DNA from: Gibbula magus
Lineage: Eukaryota; Mollusca; Gastropoda; Trochida; Trochidae
Direction of reading: 5' to 3'
Assembly: GCA_936450465.1 (NCBI GenBank)
Contig: OW388291.1
Location: 34,138,656-34,202,655 of the forward strand
DNA: 64,000 nucleotides
Below, one piece after another: positions 11,483 to 25,800 of the stretch (position 1 is its first letter; every line of letters starts with the position of its first letter). Both the position numbers and the translations under genes were made by a program. The notes under the pieces are model-generated. The model worked only from the letters and a program-made list of their open reading frames with translations, made no database searches and had not been told where the DNA came from.

Positions 11483-13643
11483 TCAGATCTATATTAAATG
11501 GTGCTGTTGAAACTTTCAAGAAAAATGTAAAGACATTTTCAATACATCTCTTGTCTTCTGGTTCTTTCTTCTCCAAATCATACATCAAAATAATTATAGA
11601 TTCTTAGTAAGGTTAGTGATGTGTGTGACGTCAAATTAACTATTGTTGTAGTTTGTTTGGTAAAGCAACTTCACTCCTTCTAGTTATGTTTTCTCTGAAC
11701 CATAAAATAAAACAATTATTAACTCTTGTAGAGGTCAATATTGGTTAACATTGACTTGAGAAAAAGAATATTGACCTTGTAAGATTGGTCAATATTGTTT
11801 GACAGTTGTATCAATCAAACTTATTTCTAACAAACTTAACATTGTCTATATTGTGTATATATTTAATTAGGATTTTAACCTACAGAATGACTAACTTTTC
11901 ATACCTAAATAATAGCTTATATGTATTAACTCTGGTCTGAGTACAAAAGAGATCTCTTTTCAGTGTGTTACTCAAGTGTATGCCAGTTCCTTTAAGCCCT
12001 GGATGATGACAACATAATTATGTGCACAAAACAGATCCATGGCCACCAGGACATGTCAGCTTGGTGTCCCCTCAGTGTGAATATTTTATCAAAAGGATAG
12101 CCAGATTCATGATGGACAAACCCACTAGCAGTTATCATTGGGCAACATAGTAAACAGTAAACAAGTACATGGCATATAAATAAACTCAAACTTGTTGAAA
12201 AGTAATACCTGAAATAATAGACATAGACAACATGTGCATATAAAGCTATGACCATGACATAAAATAACAAATAAAAGCTCTGGTCATTTAAAAGCATCAT
12301 TTAAATGAGCTAAATGAGCTATTCCCCATTTCAAAGCCTAGCATGTATATTGTGAATAAGTATCATCATAGACCTTTATATTTATCATAGACTATATTCA
12401 AATGGTACAAAAGGTGAATCAAATATGTGCCCCACACAGGCTACTTGTCGTGATAAAGAATGAGGAAATGAGCTTCAAATGTTGGACGGTGAAAGACGAT
12501 CATCACAGATATATCACTATACAGTACATCACAATGTTAAATATTATCAATCATTCAAAATAATAAATGTCATTTAAAGATTTCATAAAATTTCATAGCA
12601 TTGTTTGCAATGCATTATCAGCCAGAATTGTTTTAAGTTTTATATCCATTTCCATTTCAGGTAAAGATATCTCATATTGCTGACATCACAGTAAGATATA
12701 TCTTTTATATTTGGACCTTGTCAATAAGTCCTATTACAACCCAGAAACTTTGAAAGGATCACAAAAAAGTGTACAATTGCCAAGCTGAAAGCCAGGGTGT
12801 CGTTCATGAAAGAAATCATTATTGTAAAAACTATAATTAAAGGATAAAATATGACTACAAAATATTTATTTGAGTACCAAGTCTTTGATGCCATTTCAAT
12901 AAGTAATTGTTATTTTATAATTGAGGTTTGTGTTCCTAGTGAAATGGGGTCCTGGTAAATAATGCTTCCAAATAAATGCAAGGATTAAATTTGTTGGTGC
13001 CAATATGGCACACAGATGTTTTACTCTTTGATACTCCTAAACAATAAAGAACACGTCTAATAAAAATGTTGCAACAAACAAACCATTTTGAATATCACCA
13101 CCAGAGTTTGTTAATTCTGGATCCTAAATGTGTATTGCTTGATGTAATATTTGGAAACTTGACCTCTTGACATGACTTGGTAGACTGGATGTATTTTTTG
13201 TAATTCTTGCATTTACACAAACTGAAAGAATATATGGTATTTCATTAAATATGTTTCCGTCAACTTAACATATTTCTTTCGTTATTGTTAAGATACTGAC
13301 ACATGAGATAATTAATACTGCTTTACATAATATTTTTACATCCCTTGTCATCACTGAATTCTTTGCACACTCAGACCAAGCAACAGACCCATACAAGAAT
13401 ACAGTGGAATGTCTTCTGGCAAAAAAGGAATAGCCTTTAAACCAGGGCTGTGCTCTTGGAATGAATATGATCCAGCAAGGACAAACAGAGACATGCGCAG
13501 GATTTCATTGTCTATCTGTACATACCACCTGTACGTTGTACACCTTTAGTCTGATGAGTACACTTCTGTACAACTGGTACCCCCTCTAGGCATTATCACT
13601 ATCAATCCTCCCCCAGTGAGTCTTTCTCATACCTGTTCTTTGG
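11483..13643. other. Intergenic / presumed 3' UTR of the minus-strand gene
   Basis: AT-rich with no coding frame I can support. On the minus strand AATAAA (plus TTTATT, 12865-12870) lies about 0.78 kb after the stop of the RING gene and is a candidate polyadenylation signal. The 11992-12300 minus ORF is hydrophobic but has no homology I recognise. Confidence 0.3.
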
Positions 13644-13834
13644 TTAAGAGTGGTAGACTTTGATGATGTTGGTGATGTCTTTCCGACAGATGGGGCAGCC
13701 ATCTTTACGATTGTGGAGCATCTTGGAGCACTCGTAGCACGTGACCATGTGATGACAGGGCTGCAGTAAACAGTTGCGTAGTCGGTCCATGCAGATCGCA
13801 CAATCTCGGTCCATTCCGTCTCCAGCTACAATAC
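13644..13834 (-). other. Last exon of the fusion gene: RING finger
   Basis: The acceptor (ttgttgcag) ends at 13835 on the minus strand. The exon codes residues 195-257, holding all eight zinc ligands with spacing C-x2-C-x11-C-x-H-x3-C-x2-C-x10-C-x2-C. RINGs in this position with a short hydrophobic tail (IIKVY) are typical of neuralized-, RNF34- and MUL1-type ligases, but the sequence is not clearly any one of them. Confidence 0.9.
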
Positions 13835-16800
13835 CTGCAACAATGTCAATAAGGCTTACGTGATTGTACAGCAACCCTTCGCAACTCAACAATGATTTTG
13901 TCAAACTAAAGATAACATCAGGGATAAAGCATCTTGTATTGGTAGGAATAGCTCAATTTGGTTTGTAATGGCACACTACTGACTCATAAAGTAAAATTAA
14001 TGACATTTAAAGCAATAAAATTTACCTTTTGTATATTAATGGTTTGATTTGATCAAGGTGAGGTGAGGTGAGTTGGGGTTTAACGCTGCTTTCAAGAGTT
14101 TTTCACTTAAATCGTGGCATCTAGTATTACGGAAGGGAGAAAGCCTGCAATGCCATGTGGCTATGCATTGCGTTGAAACCTGCGAGCAACGGCTGGAACT
14201 AGCAAACCATGGGTGATACTACTCTGTAATTCAGTGTAGCATTGCACCCAAACTTTACTGCGTGGAGAACAGTTCTCTACTGCAGACAAAGTTGCCGTGA
14301 CCCTGGCGGGATTGGAACCCCAGACCTCTTGATCCGAAGCCGAACACGCTAATCACTGTGCTATCCCGCCCCCTCGATTTGATCCAAATTTTTATTCAAA
14401 TGTCATGGTATAGTGACCATAGTAGACTTTTCTCATTGGTACAATGTAAAGGCACAATGTCAACAGTGTTTATTTCTAAATATCACATTTCGTCGGCACA
14501 AAAGATGGATGCAAACAGGGTCAATTGACTCAAAAAGGCCAACAGACTTGTGCATTACACATAAATATATCAAACAGATTGACACAGAAAAGGAAAAGAC
14601 CTACCTCCCTCTTCATCTACACGGGGTGTGTTGTTACCGCGGTGAGACAGCGCAGGGATCGTCTTCTCATTACTCTTCACATCCTGAATCTGCTCTATAC
14701 GTGCTGAGGGAAAGAAAAACATTGATGCATTCATATTCACTTGGACACTTACAAGTTCAATGCTAAGAACAATGTAAAGTATAGAAAATGCTAGTGCCAA
14801 CAAATATAGGTGATTTGAACAAATAAGCCATTTGGTCCACTAAGAAATAATAACAACTTCCAATGAATGGCTATGACCCTATCATTGAATGCTCTTATTT
14901 TACGACAAATATTGTGCAAGAGAAGGGGATAATGATAACAATCCACTGAATGTTATACCATGGAGTATAAAGATATGCTCAAAGCGCATGGCCTCATAAG
15001 ATGGAACAGAGGCTGTTGTGTTCTTCTATATTTAAGAGTACTGCTTGAAGAGGCGAGTTTCGAGGTGCGTTGAGGTGAGTTGGGGTTTAACACCGCATTC
15101 AAGAGTCTTTCACTCATATGATGGCTGCTAGTATTATTGCAGGGAGAAAGCCTGCCACACCATTGTGAAACCTGCAAGCATCGGCTGGAACTAGCGAACC
15201 ATAAGTGGTACTATGCTGAAATTCAGTGTAGCATTGCACCCAAACCTTACTATATGTAGAACAGTGGTCTAGAACAAACAAAATTGCTGAGCCCCTGGCA
15301 GGAATTGAAGCCTGGACCTCTTGATCGGAAGCTGAACAAGCTAACCACTATGCCATCCCAACCACAGGCGATTTTTGAGGTTTGACTTGAAAGTTCTCGA
15401 GAGATTGGCTGAACTTGAGGGATATAGGTAGTGAGTTCCATAAGGTAGCAGATGAAATCAAGGGATGCAATTGTGCCTTTAAAAGATATATATGTTTTAT
15501 TTCATGTTTAAATGCTGTTTATATGATGTACACAGAAAAAACATGTTTAACATTTTAAAATTATGTGTACATGAAGATGATTTAAATTTAGATTTACTGT
15601 TAAGTGGCAAAAAAAAAAACTATCATATTTGGAAAATCAGGCAATTTTTAAAGCAGTTCAGCAATTTATAACCAATAGTAAACATTTCTTTTGACTGATG
15701 CATGTCTCTCCATTTCTCTGTAAATATCTTACAATTTCTGTATAATATTGCTTTCTTATTACATGTATGTTGTTAAAATTCTATCATTTTGTAAATACAT
15801 GGGAGAAGGTTACCTTAGTTGGATAACTTGTTCCTATAATCTCTTTCTTCATTGAATAAAATATGTTTAAATCAAATCAAAGATATACTTTTGCTTTTTT
15901 ACCTTCTTTTCTCTTCTCTCTCTCTTCTTCTGATAGGATGAGAGGAAATCCTCCTGATCGGAAAAATAAAGTTTTACCCATCCTCTCCAACAAAATTCGC
16001 ACTGAAATAGATAACACTTTTATCATCAAAATCAACTGATCAACAAGAGATCATTTTATAATAAAAACTAGATGAGCGTTTGCGGGACACCGCAAAAGCA
16101 GAGCAGCCCCGAAACTTTGGGTCTTGTTTCCCTGTTCCGCCTTCTCGTCAGCATAAATAAAATGGGAATCTTTTTTGACAAAAATTTGTTCAATAACCCT
16201 TACGTTGCGTATATATATTTTACCATTTTTAGCCCCTGTGGCGGAATTTACAGGCTCGCAGCTCGCAGCAGTAGTTTGGGCTTTGGCACTAACTAGCTCT
16301 GCTGGCGGAATTTCCAGGCGGCGATTCCGGTACCGTTTTTACGAAATATACCGCATCTACATGGCGAATACGGGCTATATACGGGCGTTGAATACAAATT
16401 CAAGTCGCGGCACCCGTACACAAATGGTTGCTTTATACCCGCATCTTTGAATTATTTTTTTAAGATTTTTCTTTACTTTTCTATTACTTTGTAAAGATTG
16501 TCTTTAATTCGGGCCTTATAACATCATGAATTTGGAGCGCGCTACTGAAATTTTTATATGGACTTGAAGACCAGATGTTTGTCTTTACAATGATATAAAA
16601 AATATTAGAATGCGACCTATGGTTATAATTCTATTGTCATCTAAAGTTTGTCTTTATTTCCAGCTTCATGAAATCAAAACTCCTGAGCGCGCACATTGCG
16701 AAATTTATATGTGCTTGTAGATAGTTTATTCCTCTTTACAATGACGTAAAAATTATTAGAATACGACTTATGGTTCAGAAAATATAACCAACCAAAGGAG

Positions 16801-19800
16801 AGTGACGCTACCCCGACAGTACCACGTGAATGGTCCCGACGCGCACCAAGTTACTGGCACTGCTTGGTCCCCCCGGGACTGTGCTAATTACAGTACCGTT
16901 ACCTCCTCGAGACCTCCTCGAGACCTCCTCGAGACCTCCTCGAGGGTGCCAGAGCCGAGCGCGCGTGGAACTAATGGGTACTAATGAGCACAGCATACAC
17001 TAATCACCGCGGCGAACGCAATACATGTTGCGCGGTGTAAAGTTTGTCTTTATTTCCAGCTTTATAAAATCGTAAATTATTTCGCGCGCATGCGAAACAC
17101 GTATGTATTTGAAGACAATTTATTCCTCTTTACAATGATATAAACATTATTGGAATACGTCAAATGGTTCGCAATATATGAAGAGCGTAAGGAAGGCACC
17201 CCCAGTACTTAGAAAATTCATTTTTGAAAAACTAACTTTTTGCGACATCTGGCGCATCATTTGCCGCATGTTTATTTTTCGCTGCGCATATACATATGAT
17301 ACATGGAATTGAAGACAATTTATTGCTCTTTACGATGATGTAAAAAGAAAAAAAATGCGCAACTTCGTTCGGAAGCTATAGCGGGCCAAATGAAGGTACC
17401 CTCGGTACTTTGAGGCAACTTTTTGACTATCGCGCATATCGGGGCACGTGCCGCAACTTTAGTTTTTCGTGCGCATGTATAAATTTTATATTGAATCAAA
17501 GCCGAATATTTCCTCTTTACCCCATGTAAGTTTTATGAAAATCGGCCACCCGGTTCAGCATTTATGGGTGTTTTTTATGATGCGGTTCTGGCTGAACTTC
17601 CAATGAAAGCTCGCATTCACTTTCTCTGTCTCTTTGATAAAATAAAAAATATTTTATTTGCAATGACATGTATTACAATGAAATTACAATGCATTTACAT
17701 ACAAATATACACAATATTTACCTGCGGTTGTGCGCAGAACAGCTTTAGGGACCTAACAAGGTATGTATATAATGTGTATATACTGGTTGTCCACACTTCG
17801 GCTCTCTTTACTTTCAATTTTCTTCTTCTTCATTCCCTTCTTCATTTCTTTCTTTTTCCGTGGCAGTGATGTAAGCCCTGGAATAGTCAGTGGCGGTGTG
17901 GTACAGTTTGAAGCATGGTGCGGCGCACAGAGAAACATTACAATCTGTACATTCATAAGAAGACTCTCTGCCTACTCGTTTTTTCTTCCTTGCTGGCCCA
18001 TTGCCTTCTTCAATCTGTTTTGCGAGGACGGCGCGTTTTGCCTTAGAGCATACCACACACATCCTTGTGACGTTTTTCTTCCTTCCGACAGGCTCAATCT
18101 TCGTCGGAAAGTGACGTCCATGAAGACGAGTGACACTCTCATCGCTCGTGCTCGGCCGACCACGGGGACGTCTGCAAAGTGATGGAACTTGTTCCTTGTC
18201 CGCAAATGTTACTATATGTTGCGCCAAAGCCTTCCTGTATTCCCGACTTGTTTTTAGAGGTTTATCTTTGCTGTATTCTTTATAAACGATGTAAGAGTTC
18301 AACATGGCAACGTTGAGAACGTGAAACCAAACCCGTTTCCACCACTTCAGGGTCTTCACTCGGAACGGCGTGTACGACAACATCTGGTCAGCCCGATCAA
18401 CACCTCCCATGTACTTGTTGTACGTTGTTGTACAATGCGCGGCTTGAGAACTGGTTCCCCTGTTGCCCGGTTCTTCTTCCCTGTTTGTTCAAGTTGTGTA
18501 TCTTCAACAGTAGACATGAGAAGCACTGATTTTCTATCTTCGTAGCGAAGAACGAGTAGGCCATGGTTGTGAGAAACTGTCATGTCCCCTTGCTTGGCTT
18601 TCTTTTTAGGTTTCTTGACTGAATCAGGAAGTCCCTTTCGATTGGCTCTCAACGTCCCCGTGGCACCTATTCCCCGCTCCCACAAATTTATGTACAGATT
18701 TGTGGACGAATAGTAGTTGTCCATAAAGATGTGATGCCCCTGTCCAACGTAGTCGTTCACCAAGTCCATGACTACATCATAAGTTTTGCCACCTTCAGAA
18801 ACCGGTTCATTCGTTTTTCCAGTGTAGAGTTTGAACTTGCAAACGTATCCGTTGTGCGAGTCACACAACATGAAAGCCTTTATCCCATACTTCTTAGGCT
18901 TGTCGGGAAGATAAACTTTGAAAGATAAGTTACCTTTCCAGGGCACCATGCCCTCGTCGACTGAAATGTTTTGATGCGGTTTATACACTCTTGAAAAACG
19001 GTGAACTATCCGGTTATACAAGTGTCCCAGTTTATTTATTGGTGAAAAGCACGGGGTGTTACGGCCCGGCATCCTCCTGTTGTCAGCCAAGTGTAGGTAG
19101 GTTATAAGAAGCCAAAACCTGTCTCGGGGCATGCACTTGGCGAAGAAAGGCGTTGAGGTAACATCACTTGTTGACCAGTAATCAGCAAAGTTTCTCTGCA
19201 CAACCTATGACATGGCAATTGTCATGGCTACAAATACCTTCATCTCTTCTGCATTAGTGTCTTGCCACTGTTGCATTCTTGAACGGGGTCTTAGAATTTT
19301 GTCCTCCATTGCTTGTTTGAAATATCTATTGGTTTCCGTTGCCATATCCTCATAGTCATCATTATGTATAAACAAATTGAAAAAGTCAATAGGTTCAGGG
19401 TTCTCAGGAAGTTCTATGAACTGGCGCAACCCAGTTTGACCAGTGAAAGGCAAGTTTACACGTGGCCGCGGACCATCCACCCACTCATCAAACGTCTGTG
19501 AATTATCATGATTATATTGTGGTATTTCGGCAAACTCCTCCTCAAAACCACTAAAGTCTTCTTCGGTGGAATTACCGGCGGCTAGAATCTTTCTGGCAAT
19601 CTCTGTCTCTATATCACTCAGAGCATCTGTGTCACCATGTTCACTATCTATTACAGTGTCCCGATCATATGCATCATCACTGTCTAAACCACTGCTACCA
19701 TCACTCCATATCAGAGGCTTCATCAGCATGGATCTCGTTGATGAAGTCGTCGTCGCTTGAAACGGCTTCAAAGCTGCGTGTCCTAGTATGCAACGTCCTA

Positions 19801-22800
19801 GGCCGTCGCAGGGCCTTGCGTCCACGTCCGCGCAGCATTCTGCTTCAACCTGTAAATGATTGAAAATGCGTTAGATGTATGCAACATATAACATGTGATT
19901 AGAGACAATAAACATACAGAGATAATGAATGTGAGCTTCATGGACGTTCATTTGCCAGTTTCAGAACCTCCCGGCGCATCTAGGACGACTGCGCCGCAAG
20001 CGCCGACGGCTTCTGACATCGCGCCGATTTTTCCGACGCATATGTCAAACGGACCATTTTCTGATTTCCTCGGCGACGTGTAGCACCGGGCGCGAGGCCC
20101 GGAAAATAAACTTCTATGTCAGGGAAGCTCGGGTTGTCAGTTGCCGAATGACTTCTCTTTTCGAGAAGCAGAGCATCCAAGGTGCGGTCTCTCGAGGCGG
20201 AGCCCGGACCCATGGGAGCATACTCCCATGCTCTCCGGGAATTCCCGTCCCCGTCTTCCGCGGCGGACCCCGGATTCAATCGCGGGACAGGTTTCCCATG
20301 TTCTCTTTTGAGAACGAGAGACTCCGAGGAACAATCCCATGGGACGAACCCCGGATTCTATTGGGAATGGGTTCCCATGCCCTCTCGACATATATAGCAG
20401 AAACCTTCATACCTCGGAATGACACGAACCTTTATTTCAAAGTAGAAAAAAAATAATAATTTGCACAAAAAGTTTGGGGGGTGGCGACCAAAAGCGGGGG
20501 GGTCCGCGCACCCCCCGGTAGATATTTATACTTGTGGGTCGGTCCCGAAGATGACGGACCACGCCCATGTTCATGGGAATTTTTTCTCATTATGTCATGG
20601 CGAATCCCGTCGGAAATTCCCCTGCTCACGAAAAAACTAATACCTAAAAAAGTAATTGTGATACAAAAGAACTTTGGTAATAAAAGTGGTGAGGAATCAA
20701 ATTCTCCATCTGCTCAGTTCAGTCCGCTACACATATAAATAATTCTTCAAATAAATAATTCATTTCAATTCAAATGGTTTGGAAAGGTGCGCCCTCGCAT
20801 TTGAATTTTAGAAATAAAAACCTTTCGCAAATGGCATCAGTAACAAAAATGTTCACGCATTTTTAGAAACTCCGAAAAGTGAAATATTTTCCTGAGAAAA
20901 TATTCCCACGAAAAGGCTTTTCCCCGAGCGGCGGGTCCCGTACTCAAATATATTTTCACTTTTATGTTATATTTTTTTTTCCAAAACTGGAAACAAAATT
21001 CCGTCATGACAGTTGTTCATCGTTTATAAAGCTCTATATTTGCGTATCAAAAGAACAGTATTTTAGTTATATATTATCATACTTCTTCACTTATGCGTAC
21101 ATCAATATTGCGGCTCTTCGCGCATGCATAGTTCTTCCCAAAAACATGCGCATTATATCTGGAATTAAAGACAATGTTTTTCTCTTTACAATGATGTAAA
21201 AATTATAAAAATCGGACTTGCGGTTCAAAAGTTATGAAGTGCGAAAATTATACCTTTTGGCGCGGCGCTTTGCGCATGCAGAGTTCTTCCCGAAAACATG
21301 CGCATTATACATGGAATTGAAGACAATGTTTTTCTCTTTACAATGATGTAAAAATTATAAAAATCGGACTTGCGGTTCACAAGTTATAAAGCCCGTAATG
21401 ATGGTATATGCTAAGAGCGCCACTTATTCAAAGCCGAATATCACCTTCTGTGCGACACCTGGCGCATCAAAAGTTATTGCCGAAAATACACGTATTTTAT
21501 ATGGAATTGAAGACAATTCTTTTATCTATATACTGATAAAAAAATTATGAAAATATCCCAAGTAGTTTCTTAGAAATAGAGCGCCGAGGCATGTTGGGGT
21601 AAATGCGCCACATGTATCAAAATTCAAAAGTGCGAAAGTCGGCTATCTCTGTGCGATTGCTGTATTTTCAGTTATGTTAGCGCAATTGCGATTTTTATAT
21701 GGGAATAAAGGCCATTCTTTCCTCTTTATTTTGGTATAAAAAAAATGAAAACAACCAATTGGTTCATATGATACGAAGTGCGAGAGAAAGGTAGCTTATC
21801 GCAATATCTTCCCGTAATTAGAAGCTATCTGCCCATGTGGCGAGATGCGAGACAGATAAGCATAGGCTATCTGCCCATGTGGCGGGATGCGAGACAGATA
21901 AGCCTGTACGGGCCTATCTCACCCCGGGGCAGTGCAGACACTTAGGTGCTAATTAGCCGCCGGGCAGTGTAGCCATCGGAGCGAAGCAGGACAAAATTGG
22001 CCTTTTGTAAAGCTAATTATCGATGCGTTACGGGTCAACAATGCACACGCAAATTGGTGTGAATTTTGCTGGACGTTCTGACCAGACACTGAAGAAAGTT
22101 TTATTCTCATTGCGGGCTGCGAGGCATACATACAGCCATTCTCATGCAGCGAGAAGCGGAAACAATCGACTCGGGACCCGGTATGGCAGATAGCACAGTA
22201 CATAGACAGCCGTGAATTATTCTAAGTAAGCGATCCGGGATCCGTATACAGACACCTCGGAATCGCTTATAGCCCGCCCGGATAATTCCGGGACCCGCAT
22301 GTTAAGGGTTAGTCAAGTCATTCTAACAAGTTGAATCATCACTAGGGTCACTTTTCACAAGTTTGTTCTTAAAACCTATTTCTGATTTCAATCCCAACCT
22401 TTTTTAAAGGCATGTAAAACCATACAATACACAAACTAATCAACATTTTTACATCAGATATGGTTCAAGGTTAGCATTTAATTTTATTGGAAAGGTCAAA
22501 CAACATGACCATATTTGGGTGAACATGTGCTTATTTGTCAATTGGTTCGAGATTTCTATTTCTTGGAAGGTGTGATGAACGTCGTAAGTACACATTTGCA
22601 ATGCAGCATCACAAATGTTCTCAGTATTTATGATTTTATAGGTGGAAATAAAGACAAACTTTACATGGCTATAGAATTATAACCAAAGGTCGAATTCTAA
22701 TTTCATTCGCATTTTTATATCATTGTGAAGCCAAACATCTTGTCATTAATTCCATATATAAATCGTAGAAAATTCATTCAAAGATGCGGGTAAAAATGAA

Positions 22801-25800
22801 CCATTTGTGTACAGGTGCCGCGACCTGGAATTTTATATAACGCCCGTATATAGTCTGTTCTTGCGATGTAGACATGATACATTTTGTGAAAACGGTACTG
22901 GGTTCGCCGCCTGGAATATTCCACCATGAGTGCCAATTAGTGCTTTAGCCAAAATACGGCTGCGAGCGAGATGGTGAGAATATTCCACCACAAGGTCTAA
23001 AATGGGTAAAATAGAAATACGAAACTCAAGGGTTAAGGTCCCCAGAGCTGATCTCATTATGTTCCTGAACAACCCCTTACATTGTCATGGATCATAACAT
23101 AAGCATAGCAAGTCAAGAGTAGTGAATTGGGAGCTGAGGGGAGGTAACTCTGATGACACTACTGCAATGAATTCTATCAACAACACCTGTTACATATATC
23201 ATTGTGTAGAGATTAATTGTTGACCGTACACATTAAACTGGTTGAGACAGACTCCTGACAAAAATGTAAAGACAAAATAGTGCCATTCATGATTGACTCT
23301 GTTGCTCATCAGGTTTTAAACAATACATTACCGGTATATAAGGTTACAAATTAAATTTTCAAGAGTTTTTGTCACAGGATTAACAAATCTACAATTTATA
23401 ATCCACATTGTATGACCAAGGTGGCTGTGCGCAATGTTTCAGCTTTCAAAGGCTAAAAATAGAGCCACTGGCTCTGCAGCTCATCAGTTTTGAATGATTT
23501 AAAAGACTTGAATGTGAAATAATAGATTTATAATAAATGCAAAGAATCATCTCCAAACATCTATAGTGCTTCACATTCATTAGCAGAAGTACCGGTAGTA
23601 AAATAACTACTAAAATAACAATCATTGTTGCCAGCCCCCAATCCCCCCATTTTCTACCACTCTCTCTCCTAGTTTAAATCTACCAAGCAAATAATTTTAC
23701 TCACAGGTAACCATGGCAGTTTGAGTCACATGTTCATTTACCTAATATCCATCTTCAAAGTTCCATAAATTTTACTTGTGTAAAGGAGATTGGAGAATTA
23801 ACAAACTAGCTTTTAGTTAAGCTCTCGTTCTTTTACGTGAGCTGAGCAGCCAATTGAAATCGAGCGGAAGGGAAGGAACTTTCATCCCTTAGTGGGATAG
23901 ACTCGATCACCAAGATTCCACGAAGGCAAAAAATGCAAATTTGAATTCACAATCGAAACTGAATATTTTTCATTTGAAAATCACTGTATTTTGAAACATT
24001 ACTGGTTCTTAGTGCAAAGTCATTTAGGGTGGACACCCTGTCACACCAACACTTGAGTGTGGATCAAAAACAAATGAACAAACTTTAGTCTCCATGTAAC
24101 AACAATGTTATTCTGAAAATGTCAGCTTCCTATTTCAACTCGTTTTGGAGAAGAAGTCTTTTAAATTTTTTCGGGATAATTCCTGCCACGTCCATATTTG
24201 AAAGGAATTCACGAAGGGAACAATGTTTGATCCCCTAGGAACAAGATACCTATCCACAAAATTTCAGCTTTGAGGGTACTGGGCTTCTTGAGGAGAAGTC
24301 GAAAATGTGAAAAGTTTATGGATGACTGACCATGCCTAAATTGGGTTATATTTTTATTTTCATATATAAATTCATTTAGTTCAGCAAATCTTTAAAATCA
24401 CCTACCGGTAAATGTTAATGTTATTTAACAATTAAAAATAAAAATAATTTTGAAAAGTGAAGGTGACGTTATGTGTGGCAAGTAAAGATTCTAGTTATTT
24501 AAAATAAACATACCATATTTTACCATCTTTTGTTCAATTTTAGATCAAAGTTTCATAAGAGAAAAAGAACGTTAAGTTTTTTAAGAACAATAATCACACA
24601 TTATAAGAGACAACAAATGTAGTCTGTTGAGTTCATTACATGGTATCAATTGATTTGTGACTGTCTCATACTCTATCAAGTAAGTTACCTCTCTCGATGG
24701 TTTCAGGGGACGTATGTCTGCCCGCTGTGATCTCCACCTCAGGAATGTAATACACCGGAAACAGGAAACGTAGACCAATTGTTCTCTGTAACACAGTAAT
24801 AAATTCTGCATTACATACAAAAAGCTGAAATGCGTGCAAGAGAAAATAGTTCAAAATGTTCCAGTGGGATGGTGTCTATATTTCTCTTAACCCTTTATCT
24901 CCTGAACAGTTTTGTGCCATCAGTGCCATTGGCTGATCTGAATTCATGATAATATTTATACTAACTTCCTTTCAAAAGTTCAGACTCAATAGTGTTATTG
25001 TGGCCACTCATTTTACCCAACTGTTCCAACCTACATGTGTAATGCCAACTTTTGAAAATGTTTTAGATACTGTCAGTGTATATCAGTGTATGTGCTGTAA
25101 AACCAAACATGTAACATTGAAAAGGTTAGATAAGGTTAAATTTTGAAGCAAACTTAACCCTTAACTCGCGAATCCCGGCATAGTCGGGTTGGCCTTAAAC
25201 AATTCCTACGTGTCTCATTCCGGTTCCCGGACACTACACTTAGATGTATTTGCGGATGTCTACCATTTAACTATCCCTGTCCGCGATCTGCGAGTCGAGT
25301 TGTCTCCGTGAGTCGCTCAATAAGAATGTTTGTATTATGTCTTGCAGTTAGCTACGATAACGAGTCTTTGTCAATGTCCGGTCGAAATGTCCAGCAAAAA
25401 TCACACCAAATTCTCGAGATGCATCGATAATTAGCTTTACAAAAGGCCAATCTTGTCGGGCTTCCCCCCGAAGCCTAATCTCCCTGGGGGCTAATAATCA
25501 CCCACGTGTTTGCATTGCCTCGGGTTTGCCCCGCCCGTACATGCTATCTGTCTCGCATCTAGCGAGACGGGAAAAAAAAATCGGTAACTCGCCTTACTCC
25601 CGCACTTCATATTATGTGAACGAATTGTTTGTTTTCAACAGAAATTACGGCAAAATAAAGGGGAAAGAATAGACTACAATCCCACATAAAATTTGCAAAT
25701 GTCAAAAAAATAATAAAGACACAGCAAGCGCCGTGAAAAAGGTCATGTTTACACTTCATAAATTTTGAAACAATCAGCGATTTTCACAACTTCTTACACA

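Larger units (their letters stand above)
16197..22308 (-). mobile_element. 6.1 kb piggyBac element with broken transposase
   Basis: The left end (ataa)CCCTTACGTTGCG at 16197 and right end ...GTTAAGGG(TTAG) at 22308 match the ends of the two shorter relatives at 25158 and 28247. Those are flanked by perfect TTAA; here both TTAA copies have one substitution each. The left ~260 bp and right ~430 bp are clearly homologous to the same parts of the short copies, so this is the coding-capable relative. It carries the transposase pseudogene on the minus strand, direct subterminal repeats on both sides, an 11-bp tandem repeat and a GC-rich stretch (19950-20640). It lies in intron 5 of the fusion gene. 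Confidence 0.75.

Noticed and set aside
17814..19838. Domesticated piggyBac-derived host gene
   Set aside because: An in-frame stop and two frame changes, and the element ends are still present, so it is a dead transposon.
20137..20456. ORFs in the GC-rich part of the piggyBac element (four overlapping frames)
   Set aside because: Open frames on both strands follow from high GC; no family features.
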